DNA of 32,500 nucleotides from Mesostigma viride (Eukaryota > Streptophyta > Mesostigmatophyceae > Mesostigmatales > Mesostigmataceae): contig RPFO01000065.1 of assembly GCA_009746045.1 (NCBI GenBank), forward strand, positions 4,260,285 through 4,292,784, in the 5' to 3' direction. A program made the translations under genes and the position numbers. Shown here in pieces: positions 19,343 through 29,107 of this stretch; position 1 is the stretch's first letter, and each line of letters opens with the position of its first letter. The notes below the pieces were generated by a model. That model saw only the letters and a program-made list of their open reading frames with translations, was not told the origin of the DNA and did no database searches.

Positions 19343-20952
19343 CTACGAACCGTATTGTAGTGAATAGGGCGCGTTATTAGACCAGGGAAGCCATTGGACC
19401 TGAGTGATGTCGCCATGAGGCATACTGGTGAATACCTGATTACGGCCCAGTAGATCATGAAAAAGCTGGAGCGGGCTGGGCTTGTCGTTATTGGGCCCTG
19501 GGTCCCACACCCTGTGTTGTTCCTGAGCTAACAGCCAGTAGCGGCGCATAGCCGCATTCCATAGGTATATAAAGCGCCGGACTACGCCGCCGCGGGTATA
19601 CTCCTCGCGGACCTTAAAGACTGTCTCGTTGCGTATGGTCCAGATCGCGTATAGCATAGTAGTGCGTAGCCATATCCATTCTGCTTGGGAAACTGAAAGC
19701 TCGGACCCTGGTGTGCCAGCAATACCGAAAATGATGGTACGCACGCTGATCATTGGGAGAGTGGGTGGCGATGCCGTCCATGCGGCCCAGATGTTAATGA
19801 GCCACGTCCAAACCCCAGGGAGATTACAGTAAAGAAACCTGTGCTCAATGGTTTCACTAGGGTGCGTGCACAGGCATGATGCATCATGACCAAAACGCTC
19901 GTGGAGCATGGCGCAGACCCCTATCGCCCTATGCATCAAAAGGTCGGGTGTTGTACATCAGTGGCCCTGCGGTCCACGAGAGGGTGGTCTACCGCCAGGG
20001 TAATCATCTTAACCCAAGTGTAGCCCGGCCAATGTATTCCCCAGCGGGCTCGGCCCGGGTGGGGCTGATGGTACATATGCAACAAGATATCATAACCCCA
20101 ATCTGCGGTGTCAGTACTCAAAGATACATTTGCTGGTTCTGATGTCCCCCTTGGTTAAGACCCATCCAAATTCAACCGGGTCCAGATGTAGTAGATCGAG
20201 CCGTGTGTTGCCCACGTGTAGCCATGTAATGCTCTCAACCGGGGATAATGGGTCCGGCTGGATCATGCAAGATCTTGGCACAGACCATGGGACTACGCGT
20301 ATGCGGTGACACTGGGAAGCTGGCGTGTACGCATATAAGGTGGATAGTTGATACAGACACCCATTGTGGCCAGAAATAGCGTCCAGCAGTTGTAGTTGGA
20401 GCCCCTCAGGTGGCAGAACCGTCACGACTAAACCCTTGCACGCAGGCGTGACTCCGTCGGCGTAGAAGCTAACCCAGTCGCCGGTTATAATTGGCTTGCG
20501 TGGGGCAGTCATCAATGCATGCCACGCCGCTGGTATCGCACTTATAAGAGTTTGCCACGCTTGCAGGGAGGGCATGTGGGAGACCCAAGTGCTGACCTCG
20601 TCGTAGCTGAGCCGTCGGTACGCAGCGCCGTGCCCCAGGTAGAGGTCCAGCACCCTGACAATCGGCGGTGACGCGCGCAGAAAGCCATCATACGGGTTGT
20701 GTCCGTGGAGAGTGCCCAGGGGCTTGTTAGTAGCGTCTGTGATTAAGTCATTAAAAAAGAGTGGCTGCCGTGCCACCTCCTCTCTAGTAGTAGGAAAGAC
20801 TAGGCGACCCGGCTTGAGCTTATTGTAACCTGTCCATATGCGCTGCCAATACCATGGGAGTCCTTTGTACGAAATAAGGGTGCTGCCCAGTATGCCCGCC
20901 CCCAGTTGCCACGAGGTGCCACTAGCATGGGTGGAAAGAGAGGCCAAAGTAC

Positions 20953-20953
<1 letters not shown>
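19343..20953 (-). pseudogene. LINE ORF2 C-terminal half, broken
   Basis: Reads right to left. First block (to about 20111): GLPWYWQRIWTGYNKLKPGR, then ARQPLFFNDLITDA, IVRVLDLYLG, as found after the reverse-transcriptase domain of algal and plant LINEs. Second block: DILLHMYHQPHPGRARWGIH near 20090-20040 in another frame. Third block (19939-19343) has a zinc-binding pattern, CLCTHPSETIEHRFLYC, followed by W residues, matching the zf-RVT domain. At least one stop (20111) and two frame changes break it. The 5' part is missing, cut at the (CAA)n tract. Confidence 0.75.
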
Positions 20954-20954
<1 letters not shown>

Positions 20955-21009
<55 letters not shown>

Positions 21010-21045
21010 GTCCCACGCCGCCCAGGCAAGGGCAGCAGAGAATCT
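20955..21045 (-). mobile_element. (CAA)n-tailed retroelement 3' end, copy A
   Basis: On the - strand: GATTCTCTGCTGCCC, hairpin GCTGCCC-TTGCCT-GGGCGGC (21037-21018), GTGGGACA, then about 18 CAA repeats (21008-20955). A second copy at 22857-22912 keeps the order and hairpin. The tail abuts the truncated LINE ORF2 at 20953. A poly-Asn frame here is only the repeat. Confidence 0.65.
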
Positions 21046-22600
21046 ATAGTGTCCATCTTCCCAGTAAAAGTCCTAAATTTAGGACCAAGTGGAATTAAAA
21101 AATATATATGCAAACATTAAAATTTGACCCTGGCATTCGTGCCCATGACAGATAACACACTTTTTTAGTTTCTATCAAAAACCTGGGGTCAAATAATTAC
21201 ATTTAGTGCATGAATGGGCCCTGCCACCTGCCAGACCTCAAAGCGCGAATTTGGCCAAAATGTGGGTTTTAGGACCATTAGGACCAATTATTGTCAACGC
21301 ATGACCATGCTATCCACACGGTCCCTTGAGCATCTTACAAGCGCTAGGGGACCCTACGAGGCCTTGGGATGGCGGGGCAGCGTATAACAAGGCCATACCC
21401 TGCTGTGGCTGCCTCTATATATACGCGTGATTAACGGTGTCACAGATGGTGCAGGTAATGCAATATAGGGTTGCATGGTTGCTGAGGTTGCCCGGCTTGA
21501 ACATGGCCCACCCCTTGCGGTAAACTTTCTCTAAGCATATGCCAAACCTTCTTTGACATCACGGACATGCTGGCCACCACCCAGCGATGAAAAAACATTG
21601 CATTTGCATTGCAACTAACACATGAATGCAGCCAAATCAAGTTACAAAACAACGTTGTGCTAACATGCAACGCTTTGTGAGCGAATTCAGGGTGCATGTA
21701 ACACGTAAACCATACTGTATATACTGTCTGAGAACACCCTGAACGACTGCAGGCCATAGGACCATGGTTTATAACTAACACATGAGTAAAACTGCTCTTA
21801 CGCATGTGTGTTTTAGCTGCAGCGGACGACGAAGATAGAGACGTAAAAAATTGTATGACGTAAACCAACTATGTGTGACAGTTATGTGCACAGAGAGCGT
21901 CCCCTCTTTTTAGGCATAGCTGGCTGACTCAAAACACCACGACAGCGTTGCCAGTTACACTCATGATCTAGGACAACCCGGCACTTACCTGCTACTTACG
22001 TCGCCTCATTCCAGATGGTTGCAAAAAAGTCGCTGAAATCCGCAGCGAGGTCAGCTTTCCGAGAGCTGAGCGCACCAAAGCTGGCCAACCGGTTCGACAA
22101 TGATATAAACCACGCTTGTGCTGCGTTCTAGGTCCAAGAAATACCGAAAGTGAAGACCTATAAGGTGCGCTCGCTGCCCAGCCTGAACGTCCCTAAAACA
22201 TGGTCGACAATGGAAATCGGGCAAGAATATCACGGCCCAGGCGCTCCCATGTCAAATACTCCGTTTCTAAACTCCAGACTATAATAAAAATCGTCCACAA
22301 AAATTTCCTGGCTTGATTCGCACCACCATTGCTAATACACTAACATGTTTGTGCCAAAATCGACCCTCCGCGAGCAGGCGATCTGCGACCCATTTGTGTT
22401 GTGCCGCTGTGATACAGCGCTACACATAAAAACTTGCGCAGAAAATATTCACAGCCTTTAAGCATAACTAACAACCTTTCGTTTTTGCTACTGCCAGGCG
22501 CCCGAAATGATAAACGCACGTGAAAACGCCGGCCACGATTGTCAGGTCGCCATATCCACCTCACTTCATTCCCGCACCCACTTTCCAAAATCGGTTATAT
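21046..22600. other. 1.5 kb without a recognisable gene
   Basis: Mixed sequence. A 142-codon - strand frame (21868-21440) lacks an ATG start and known motifs. A perfect 16-bp palindrome GTCCTAAATTTAGGAC lies at about 21069-21085 and recurs at about 22789-22805. Nothing else supported. Confidence 0.4.
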
Positions 22601-22608
22601 TTTTGGTC

Positions 22609-22756
22609 GAGGTACCTACTTTCCCGCCATTATACCCGGTACCCGGGTACGGAATCCGGGTACCATGTGCCGGTACCACGGGTCGGGTACATCATGCCGG
22701 GTACGGTCCACATGGGGTACGGTCCATATAGTGACCCCCCCCCCCCGGTACCTCGG
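22609..22756. repeat. Cluster of GGTAC(C) motifs
   Basis: At least nine GGTAC motifs, five of them the palindrome GGTACC, in about 150 bp, with irregular spacing and variants such as CCGGGTACGG. Ends at a short C run (22736-22747). Confidence 0.7.
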
Positions 22757-22856
22757 TTATAGTGACCACTAGGACGATTTAGGACAAAGTCCTAAATTTA
22801 GGACCGTGGGATGATTAACAATAGTAGCCGAGGGCCTAAGTACTGTACAGTACAGT

Positions 22857-22912
22857 AATTGTTGATGTTGTTGTTGTGTCCCACGCTGCATATGGGCAGC
22901 AGAGAATCTTTA
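22857..22912 (-). mobile_element. (CAA)n-tailed retroelement 3' end, copy B
   Basis: Same arrangement as 20955-21045 on the - strand: GATTCTCTGCTGC, hairpin GCTGC-CCATAT-GCAGC (22900-22885), GTGGGACA and a short CAA-type tail. Only the terminal part is shared. Confidence 0.6.
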
Positions 22913-22940
22913 GTCGGCCGAGGGTCGGATATATCATATA

Positions 22941-23243
22941 CCGTAGTGGCTCTTATATGTGTACGCTTAATTATCGTACGAGGGCTTTTAGCGATTTTTG
23001 TTACGCGTACGGGGTTTTGGGGATTTTTTCTTATGAGTGTACGTAGGTATATCGTAAGGGTATATCGTAGGTATATTTGGGAGGCATCACCCTAGGGACA
23101 ACATATGGAAGCCCCTCATACGTACATCGTAGCATCTGAGGGTGATATCTTGCGATGTACGAGGCCGGAAGGAGATTTTTTTCGGCCTGTACGGGGTCGA
23201 TTCGTACATAATTAGGCGTACCGTACGATATAAGCCACTACGG
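22941..23243. mobile_element. 303-bp TIR element (MITE) with TA flanks
   Basis: CCGTAGTGGC(C)TTATAT starts at 22941 and its complement ATATAAGCCACTACGG ends at 23243; similarity continues inward (GTACG, TTAATTAT, CGTACGA). Both ends are flanked by TA (22939-22940; 23244-23245), as for Tc1/mariner-type elements. A further inverted pair (ATCACCCT and AGGGTGAT) lies in the centre. No coding capacity. Confidence 0.65.
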
Positions 23244-23253
23244 TATTCAGTTT

Positions 23254-23376
23254 AGTATCACCGATGATCGGTGATACTATCGGGGCACTGTGACATGGAC
23301 GGTTGGGCACTGTGACATGGACGGTTGCATCATCGGATACCCCGGCCGGTACGCGAAGGTAGGGCCTACCTTCGCG
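23254..23376. repeat. Two 25-bp palindromes around a 22-bp tandem duplication
   Basis: AGTATCACCGAT-g-complement at 23254-23278 and CGCGAAGGTAGG-g-complement at 23352-23376, both perfect 12+1+12. Between them GGGCACTGTGACATGGACGG (plus TT) is repeated exactly at 23283-23304 and 23305-23326. Confidence 0.85.
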
Positions 23377-23593
23377 TGAGCCTACAGTACGACTCGCGTG
23401 ATTTTGCGCGGTGGCACCTGGGTGCCGGGTGGCACCTGGGCACTGGGTCGGGTGGCCGGCACAGTGGCAGCTGTCTGCCGTGTTGTTCATTGTTGTTGTT
23501 GTTGCCGGCCGGGCTGGCCCACGTACGCCGCACATGGCCGGGCATTTGGCCAGCAGAGATTTGAGAACTGAGGCCGAGGGCCAGGACACTAAA

Positions 23594-23665
23594 AAGCACG
23601 CCATCACAAACAGACAAGAACCATATATACTTAGCGGGGACATGTACGGTTGCATCACTTGGAGA
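23594..23665. repeat. Dispersed repeat R1, copy 1
   Basis: Shares CCATCACAAACAGACAAGAA, an A/T-rich spacer, AGC.GGGACATG and TACGGTTGCATCA with 24519-24600. Both copies read in the - direction give a similar peptide (DATVxHVPA and WFLSVCDG), which may be shared DNA or a small coding remnant. Confidence 0.7.
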
Positions 23666-23790
23666 CACCCGCGTTGGTACATGAACAGCGTGAGCCGTTG
23701 AGTTAAGTTGAGTTGCCGAGTTTCGGTATTCCCGCCGGCGCTCACTGGTGAACCGACTGAGGCGGTAATAACAACAGCGTCAGGTCAGTC

Positions 23791-23938
23791 GGTGATTCCT
23801 AGCAAAGGATGTTCCGCCAAGGATCTGCCGAGACTGAGCCAGAGTGTTGAGTTGAGTTGAGTTGAGTTAACGTTGATTCCCGCGCCGGTGAACCGATAGG
23901 GTTAGAGCCAGAGTGTGTGAGACGACACCAAGGAACTC
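23791..23938. repeat. Dispersed repeat R2, copy 1, with internal insertion
   Basis: GGTGATTCCTAGCAAA.GATG and GTTCCGCCAAG (23791-23822), then GAGACGACACCAAGGAACTC ending at 23938, match 25961-26032. This copy has about 80 extra bases holding (GTTGA)n, bordered by direct repeats GAGCCAGAGTG near 23837 and 23906, like a target duplication. Confidence 0.7.
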
Positions 23939-24059
23939 CGACTAGCGGAGCATGTCCGACTAGCGGGGCATGAGCGGCGCGTAGTTGGCGCTGAGACGGC
24001 GGTCCGACTGGGCGGCGATGTGGCCGGCCCCGCGGACTGACGCTCGTGGCCGCTCATAT

Positions 24060-24480
24060 ATATCGCCAGTCGGTACTTAGTCGGCCGGGCCGGCCAGGCG
24101 CACGTGCGGGGGAGGGGCTCATGGGTGGGGCAAGGTCCAGGGTCTTAGATGATCAATGTGCTGGTGCACAGCGGAGTACTATGTCAGCGGATGTACTAGA
24201 CGGGTGGGCCGGGGCCAGAGTCTGGGTTGGTCGGTGGGCCGGGCCGGGCCGGGGCAGTGCTGTGGGTGTGGTCGGTCGGTTGTCATGATGAATGAGGTAC
24301 GGGCGGGCTCACAGGGTTTGTTGGGGTTGAGGGTCGGGTTGCGTGGTGGCCAGTGGGGCTGGGGGGAGGGGTCAATAGGCCGGGGTGCAGGGTGTGCAAG
24401 GACGGCAGCAGGTACTGTCGTTTGGCGCGGGTGCGGGTGTCACGTTGTTGTGTACTGAGTCGGCGGGTGGGGGTGGAAAG
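24060..24480. other. G/T-rich block, no gene
   Basis: The + strand is rich in GGG runs and poor in C except in GGGCC motifs. Similar in texture to 26225-27290. Frames are short and lack motifs. Confidence 0.4.
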
Positions 24481-24518
24481 GCCCGGCCGAGCGCCTAGGG
24501 ACCGATCATGACACCGAA

Positions 24519-24600
24519 CAACATGCCATCACAAACAGACAAGAACCAAAGATAGTACTCAGCAGGGACATGCATACGTACGGTTGCATCATTGGATAAT
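24519..24600. repeat. Dispersed repeat R1, copy 2
   Basis: Second copy of the repeat at 23594-23665, ending directly at the 5' truncation point of the LINE at about 24600. It may be part of that LINE's flank. Confidence 0.65.
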
Positions 24601-25660
24601 TGGAGATTCGCCTGGCGGACATCATCAGACGACACCACCATCTTCGAGGACACTGCGCACATGCAGACGTGGCTTGACTGCCAGGCTATCGAGGCCCGCA
24701 CAGTGGGGCTTGAGGTCATGAGCAAGAAGACAGAGGCTCTGGCGATTGGGCTCACTCAGCCACCGGCCGCCCGCCGGCCCTCTTTCTGCTTGACGGCTCT
24801 CTCGAGAGTCCTGTATCGGGACCGTGTCAAGCTGCTGGGCAGCCTCCTCCCCAGCTGCGAGGCTGATGTGGACCACCGTGCATCTCCCTTGCCTGGCACG
24901 CCGGCGGCTTTGTAAACGCCAATACCCGCCGGGCCCTGTGGCGCAAGCCCCTGGGCAAGATAGAGAAACAGGTCCTCGTCCTTCCTGTTCGGCAGCTTAC
25001 GTATGGGGCCGGCGAGACGTGGACCCTCCGCCGCCGACCTAGCCCGACAGCTGGACGGCGCGGTCACCAACATGCTGCGATCCATTTTCAGAGTAGGATA
25101 TGCTGCTCATGTTCGCAATGACGACCTCATTGCAGGCTGTACCAGCTCCGCATGCCATATATCACCAGCACCATTAAGCAGCGCCGGCGGCGGCGCCCGC
25201 CTGCAGCTAGTAGGGCACTTAGCTCGCACCGACCAGGTAGACACCTCACGTGGCCCCCCCGCGGGACTGCGCCCAGCTCAGCCTGGCCGGCACCTCGATC
25301 CTTAATTACGTGGGCCAGGCCCCGTGATGCTAGACGCCGTAAGGCCCGCACCTTCAAAGAACAGCTAGTAGAGGACATGGGGGGCCTAGGCCTCTCCGTG
25401 ATTTGGAAAAAGATGATGGACAAGGCCAAGTGGGCCCAGGTCATAGAGGACAACGAACCCCCTCCCGTGGGGAAGCGCCCGTGTGTGCAAACATACGGGA
25501 AGCACGCCACACACTACACAGGTCCCCTAGGGTAGAGTTGATGTTGATAGATTTTGTTGTAGATAGATTAGACCGGTAGGACTGTTTGCACCCATCCATC
25601 CATCCACTCATCGGCATTAATTAATTGATTGATTAATTAATAATTAGTCATTGGATACAC
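24601..25660 (+). pseudogene. LINE ORF2 reverse-transcriptase remnant and 3' end
   Basis: 5'-truncated. SDDTTIFEDTAHMQTWLDCQ then VGLEVMSKKTEALAIG is the catalytic DD and following segment of a LINE reverse transcriptase; RVKLLGSLLP follows. After a frame change WHAGGFVNANTRRALWRKPL and LTYGAGETWTL continue the usual order, then RLQLVGHLARTD, then RRRKARTFKEQLVEDMGGLG to the stop at 25533-25535. At least three frameshifts or stops break it. The 3' untranslated part runs through GTTGTAGATAGATTAGACCG and (CATC)n but lacks the terminal hairpin before the TTAA/TTGA tail. Confidence 0.8.
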
Positions 25661-25672
25661 AAGCGTTGGTAC

Positions 25673-25935
25673 TAATTAATTAATTAATTAATTAATTAAT
25701 TAATTATTAGACTCGTGCTCCCGTTGGGGAGTCACGGAGCATCAACCCCGATCGATGGACGAATGGATGGGTGCAAACAGTCCTACCGGTCTAATCTATC
25801 TACAACAGCTATCAACATCTATTCTATATATCTATCAACTCAAGCCACAAAGATCAGCCCGGCCTACCCTAGGGGACCTGTGTGGCGTGCTTCCCGTATG
25901 TTTGCACACGCGGGCACTTCCCCACGGGGGGGGCC
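25673..25935 (-). mobile_element. Inverted LINE 3' end, tail-to-tail with previous copy
   Basis: On the - strand: PPVGK-type coding end (25935-25870), CCCTAGGGTAG, TTGTAGATAGATTAGACC, CACCCATCCATTCG, terminal hairpin, and a (TTAA)n tail towards 25673. Same family as 24601-25660 in opposite orientation, with about 50-90 bp of A/T repeats between them. Confidence 0.75.
25712..25739 (-). other. LINE 3' hairpin, copy 4
   Basis: On the - strand identical to copy 1: CTCCC-CAAC-GGGAG (25731-25718) with outer GTG/CAC and CTC/GAG pairs and the bulged A, followed by the A/T-rich tail. Confidence 0.75.
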
Positions 25936-25960
25936 TAGCTGGTTGCAGGTACAAAAGCGT

Positions 25961-26032
25961 GGTGATTCCTAGCAAACGATGTTCCGCCAAGTATTCGAGA
26001 GCCAGATTGTGTGAGACGACACCAAGGAACTC
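25961..26032. repeat. Dispersed repeat R2, copy 2
   Basis: Uninterrupted copy of the repeat at 23791-23938. It shows what the first copy looked like before its roughly 80-bp insertion. Confidence 0.7.
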
Positions 26033-26224
26033 AGCAGAGCATGGACGGGTGCCTCATCATCGGGACACCAGTGGTGATACAACAGCTTCCTCGAAGATTG
26101 ATCTGCGACGCCGGCCGCAGCCGCAAGAAGTAGTTGAACTCAGGACGGGATGGTGCCCACGGGTCGGGTTGTGGTGGCGGCCCCGTTTCAGAAATCCGTG
26201 CCGGCATGCCGGCTCGCCCGCCGT

Positions 26225-27290
26225 GCTTCCGTCTTCATAGTATGCAGAGTATGCAGGGGGTGGGGTGGGTAGGTGGGGGGAGTGAGTCCTGTGGAGTGGT
26301 GTGCAGTCGATGGCGGGGCGGGGTGATTGGTCGCAGGGGTGTCGCTGTGGACATGTATATGGGGCACTGGGCTCGCGGGTAGTGGCCTACACCGTGGGTG
26401 ATACCCTTGCGGGAGGTGAACTGGGTGGGTACTCGTGGTCCGAGGTATCAGTGTAGTGTGTGTGTTTGGGGTGGGGGGGGGCCGGGCCCTTTGGCGGGTG
26501 TCATGCCGGGGGACACTGTTAGGGCCGGGGTTGATTATGTAGTAGTTGTGGGACGCAATTGTCAATGTGGGTAGCTCGTGCGTAGGTTACAAGTTTGTGC
26601 GACTAGGGGATGCTTGGGCGGTTGCGGTGGTGACTTGAGTGCCTACAGTATGGTACGTAGGCGGGCTCAGGGCTGGTCGGTGGTCGGTGTAGCAGTGTCA
26701 GTTATGGTTGAGTGGACAACTGGTTCGTTGCCCCGGAGGCCGGGGAGGGCGGGGTTGGTTATGATTCACGTGGACGGATGGTGGGGTGGAGTCATCAGTC
26801 GTATATTAATGATGCATGATTGCCAGGGCAATGCTGGGGGTGGGGTGGGCGGGGTGCAGACGTGCAGTGGGGTCAGTAGGGGAACTGGACCTCGTTCTGT
26901 TCATTGTGGGGCGGTAGGGTGGTTTAGTGGGTGCGGTCGACGGTTTGCGATGTTGGTGTGGAAGCCAGGTGGTGGAGTTATGAACACTAGTAGTGAATTC
27001 GGAACTGGGTGGTAGTCACATGCTGGTTAGGGGGACGGCTCAAGGTGGATGGTCGGGTCATGGCCATGGTCAGCGTATATGGTTTGCCAGGGAGGAGGGC
27101 GGTGTTACATTGTTGTGCCCAAGGGACCTCCGGCTCACTCGGCCGAGTGTGGGGGCGAGAGTGGTCCGTAGTCAGGGGGGATCCATGAATAGTGTCATGT
27201 TCAGTGATGTCTGTAATGTATCAAGGAGACAACTGTAATGTATACTCATATCTGTGGGCAGGGCGGGGGATGAGTGGGGCGAGTGGGGGC
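26225..27290. other. Strand-biased G/T-rich block, no gene
   Basis: About 1 kb in which the + strand has far more G than C, with many GGGG runs (for example 26250-26300 and 26465-26485). Open frames on both strands lack known motifs. It may be a repeat 5' untranslated region or an R-loop-prone region; origin unknown. Confidence 0.4.
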
Positions 27291-27822
27291 CGGTCCGCTG
27301 CCGTCGGTGAGTCGGCCGTCCGCCAGTCTCTGTAAGTCCGTCCGGCCGTCTACACTACAGTCTATAAGTACATTGTAGGACCGCGGCGCCGGCCGGCCCA
27401 AGACTGAGACAACTGAACATCCGGCCCCTACAGCCGGCGGTGTTGACGAATGACAGAATATCAAAGAGACAACCAGCGCAGGCCAGAAATCGGGAGAATC
27501 CGGACCATGGTAGCTCGAGCCTGCCGTTATCTTTTCCGCGTTTTCGAGTCGTTCAGGATGATGAAGATGAATGGTGATGGAAATGTGTATCCTTGTGCAT
27601 TGAAATTATGGCTGGCTTACGTGTGGAGCGACTAGATGACCTAGACGGTGGGGCCGGAAACAGCATGCTTGATCAGGGCGTGTGTTTCTAGCCTAACTGG
27701 CCGGGAGTGTCTAGTGGTGAGCACCATTGCTGCGATCGCTCTCCCACCATTTACGAGGAAATACCCGCAAATGGAAAACCACTGAAAAGGTCTAGCTAGT
27801 CAGTCATCACGTTAGCCATGCC
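27291..27822. other. Nothing recognised
   Basis: Mixed sequence with only short frames. GAATGACAGAATAT occurs at about 27448 and again at about 28283, the only shared motif noticed. Confidence 0.35.
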
Positions 27823-28170
27823 ATGATTCCAAACGTCCAAGAACTGCACACGGTGCAAAGGCAAAAAGCCGGAGGACAGCACTTTCAAATGTGCGGCGGG
27901 AACCAAAAGCCCGCGGATGCCAGAAAACATCGTGTTGCGGCAGCGACGCGACGATGTGGACAACGAATTCAGTGCCAAGCTCGGAACGGCCGCAAAGGAG
28001 ATCTGGCATCACAGGGTTCAGATGTGCGGAGATACTATGCGATCCAGCCGGTCCACGACCTGTTTGTAGAGCTTGTGCCAAGGGGCAGCACCGAACAGAT
28101 GTGGGTGACGTTGCAAAAAACATCGGACTTGTCGGAGCATAATGGCTCGGTCATAGTCTTTGACCAATAA
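27823..28170 (+). CDS. Unrecognised possible coding fragment
   Basis: An ATG-started frame of 115 codons with an ordinary amino-acid mix and no simple repeat: VRRYYAIQPVHDLFVELVPR then STEQMWVTLQKTSDLSEHNG, ending VIVFDQ. I do not recognise a family. The opposite strand is also open for 103 codons (28123-27812), so the coding strand is not certain. It could be an exon of a larger gene, a remnant of a mobile element, or chance. Confidence 0.3.
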   Translation: MIPNVQELHTVQRQKAGGQHFQMCGGNQKPADARKHRVAAATRRCGQRIQCQARNGRKGDLASQGSDVRRYYAIQPVHDLFVELVPRGSTEQMWVTLQKTSDLSEHNGSVIVFDQ

Positions 28171-29105
28171 ACGCTGCAAGAGTTCAACAAGAGTCGTGAT
28201 GAAATCAACACGATAAGAACAAAGACGGGAAAAACGATGTAACTGAGAAAGAACAACACCATATTTTGCTGTGTGGGAAAGGAATGACAGAATATGAACT
28301 TCTTAAAGAGTGATGATGATCTGGCGAAATGATCCGGCTCAGCTCATGATCCCGGCCCCGCTGGCAGATCCCGCCAGGCATCCCTCGGCAACGGATGAGC
28401 GGCTCCGCCGCAATTCCGCATCCAGCTGCTCGTCCTGTCAATGAGTACAGTAGTACTGTTGCCTGACTGTTGTGTACTGTCGGCCGGTAGCGACTGATGA
28501 CTGTGTCACGGGACCCGTCGGCGCCGCGGTCATCATCACCCGAGTGGGACCAGCGCTATGTGGTCACGAGGGCCGACTTGTCATCACGAGGGCCGCATGG
28601 CCCGAGAGGGATTTGGCTGACAGTGCACTTGACGTCCCACGCAGGCCACGCTGGGCCGGGACAACTGACAAGCCGTCAATAATTACTCGGCATCACTCAT
28701 CCAACGCTTTGAACATCTTCGCCACTTGCCAGCATAAGCGTGGCTTTCGAAGTGTGCTCCGCCCAGGCTCCGCCACCCTGCCACCACTGTTTAATTTCTT
28801 GGTACTTACGATGTGTGGTCACGGGCCAATGGGCACGAGTCCGGCAACGCTAGAACCCACGTTATTAGTTGATAGTTGATTGTGAAGCTACACTACTTGA
28901 TTTTGAAACACTACTTGATTGTGAAACTAACCCATATGCTACCAAGAGTTTTAGTAACAGTTAGTTTTTACGAGTAGACTGAAATATTCAGTTGCCGGCT
29001 GCACACGGACTGGCTACAACAAGTGCTTGGTACAAGGTGATTGCTTGTAGCCATGTGAAGCGAGCCTGGAATATTGCTACGGTAACAGGTAGTCAGGTAC
29101 AGACG
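28171..29105. other. No gene seen
   Basis: Only short frames. A 9-bp inverted pair TGGCTACAA/TTGTAGCCA lies near 29010-29053. Otherwise unremarkable. Confidence 0.4.
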
Positions 29106-29107
29106 TA

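Noticed and set aside
20111-21016. Start of a poly-Asn protein at 21016 (-)
   Set aside because: The poly-Asn part is the (CAA)n tail; only the part left of 20953 is LINE ORF2.
21440-21868. 142-codon - strand frame
   Set aside because: No ATG at the start, Cys/His scattered without a zinc-finger pattern, no known motif.
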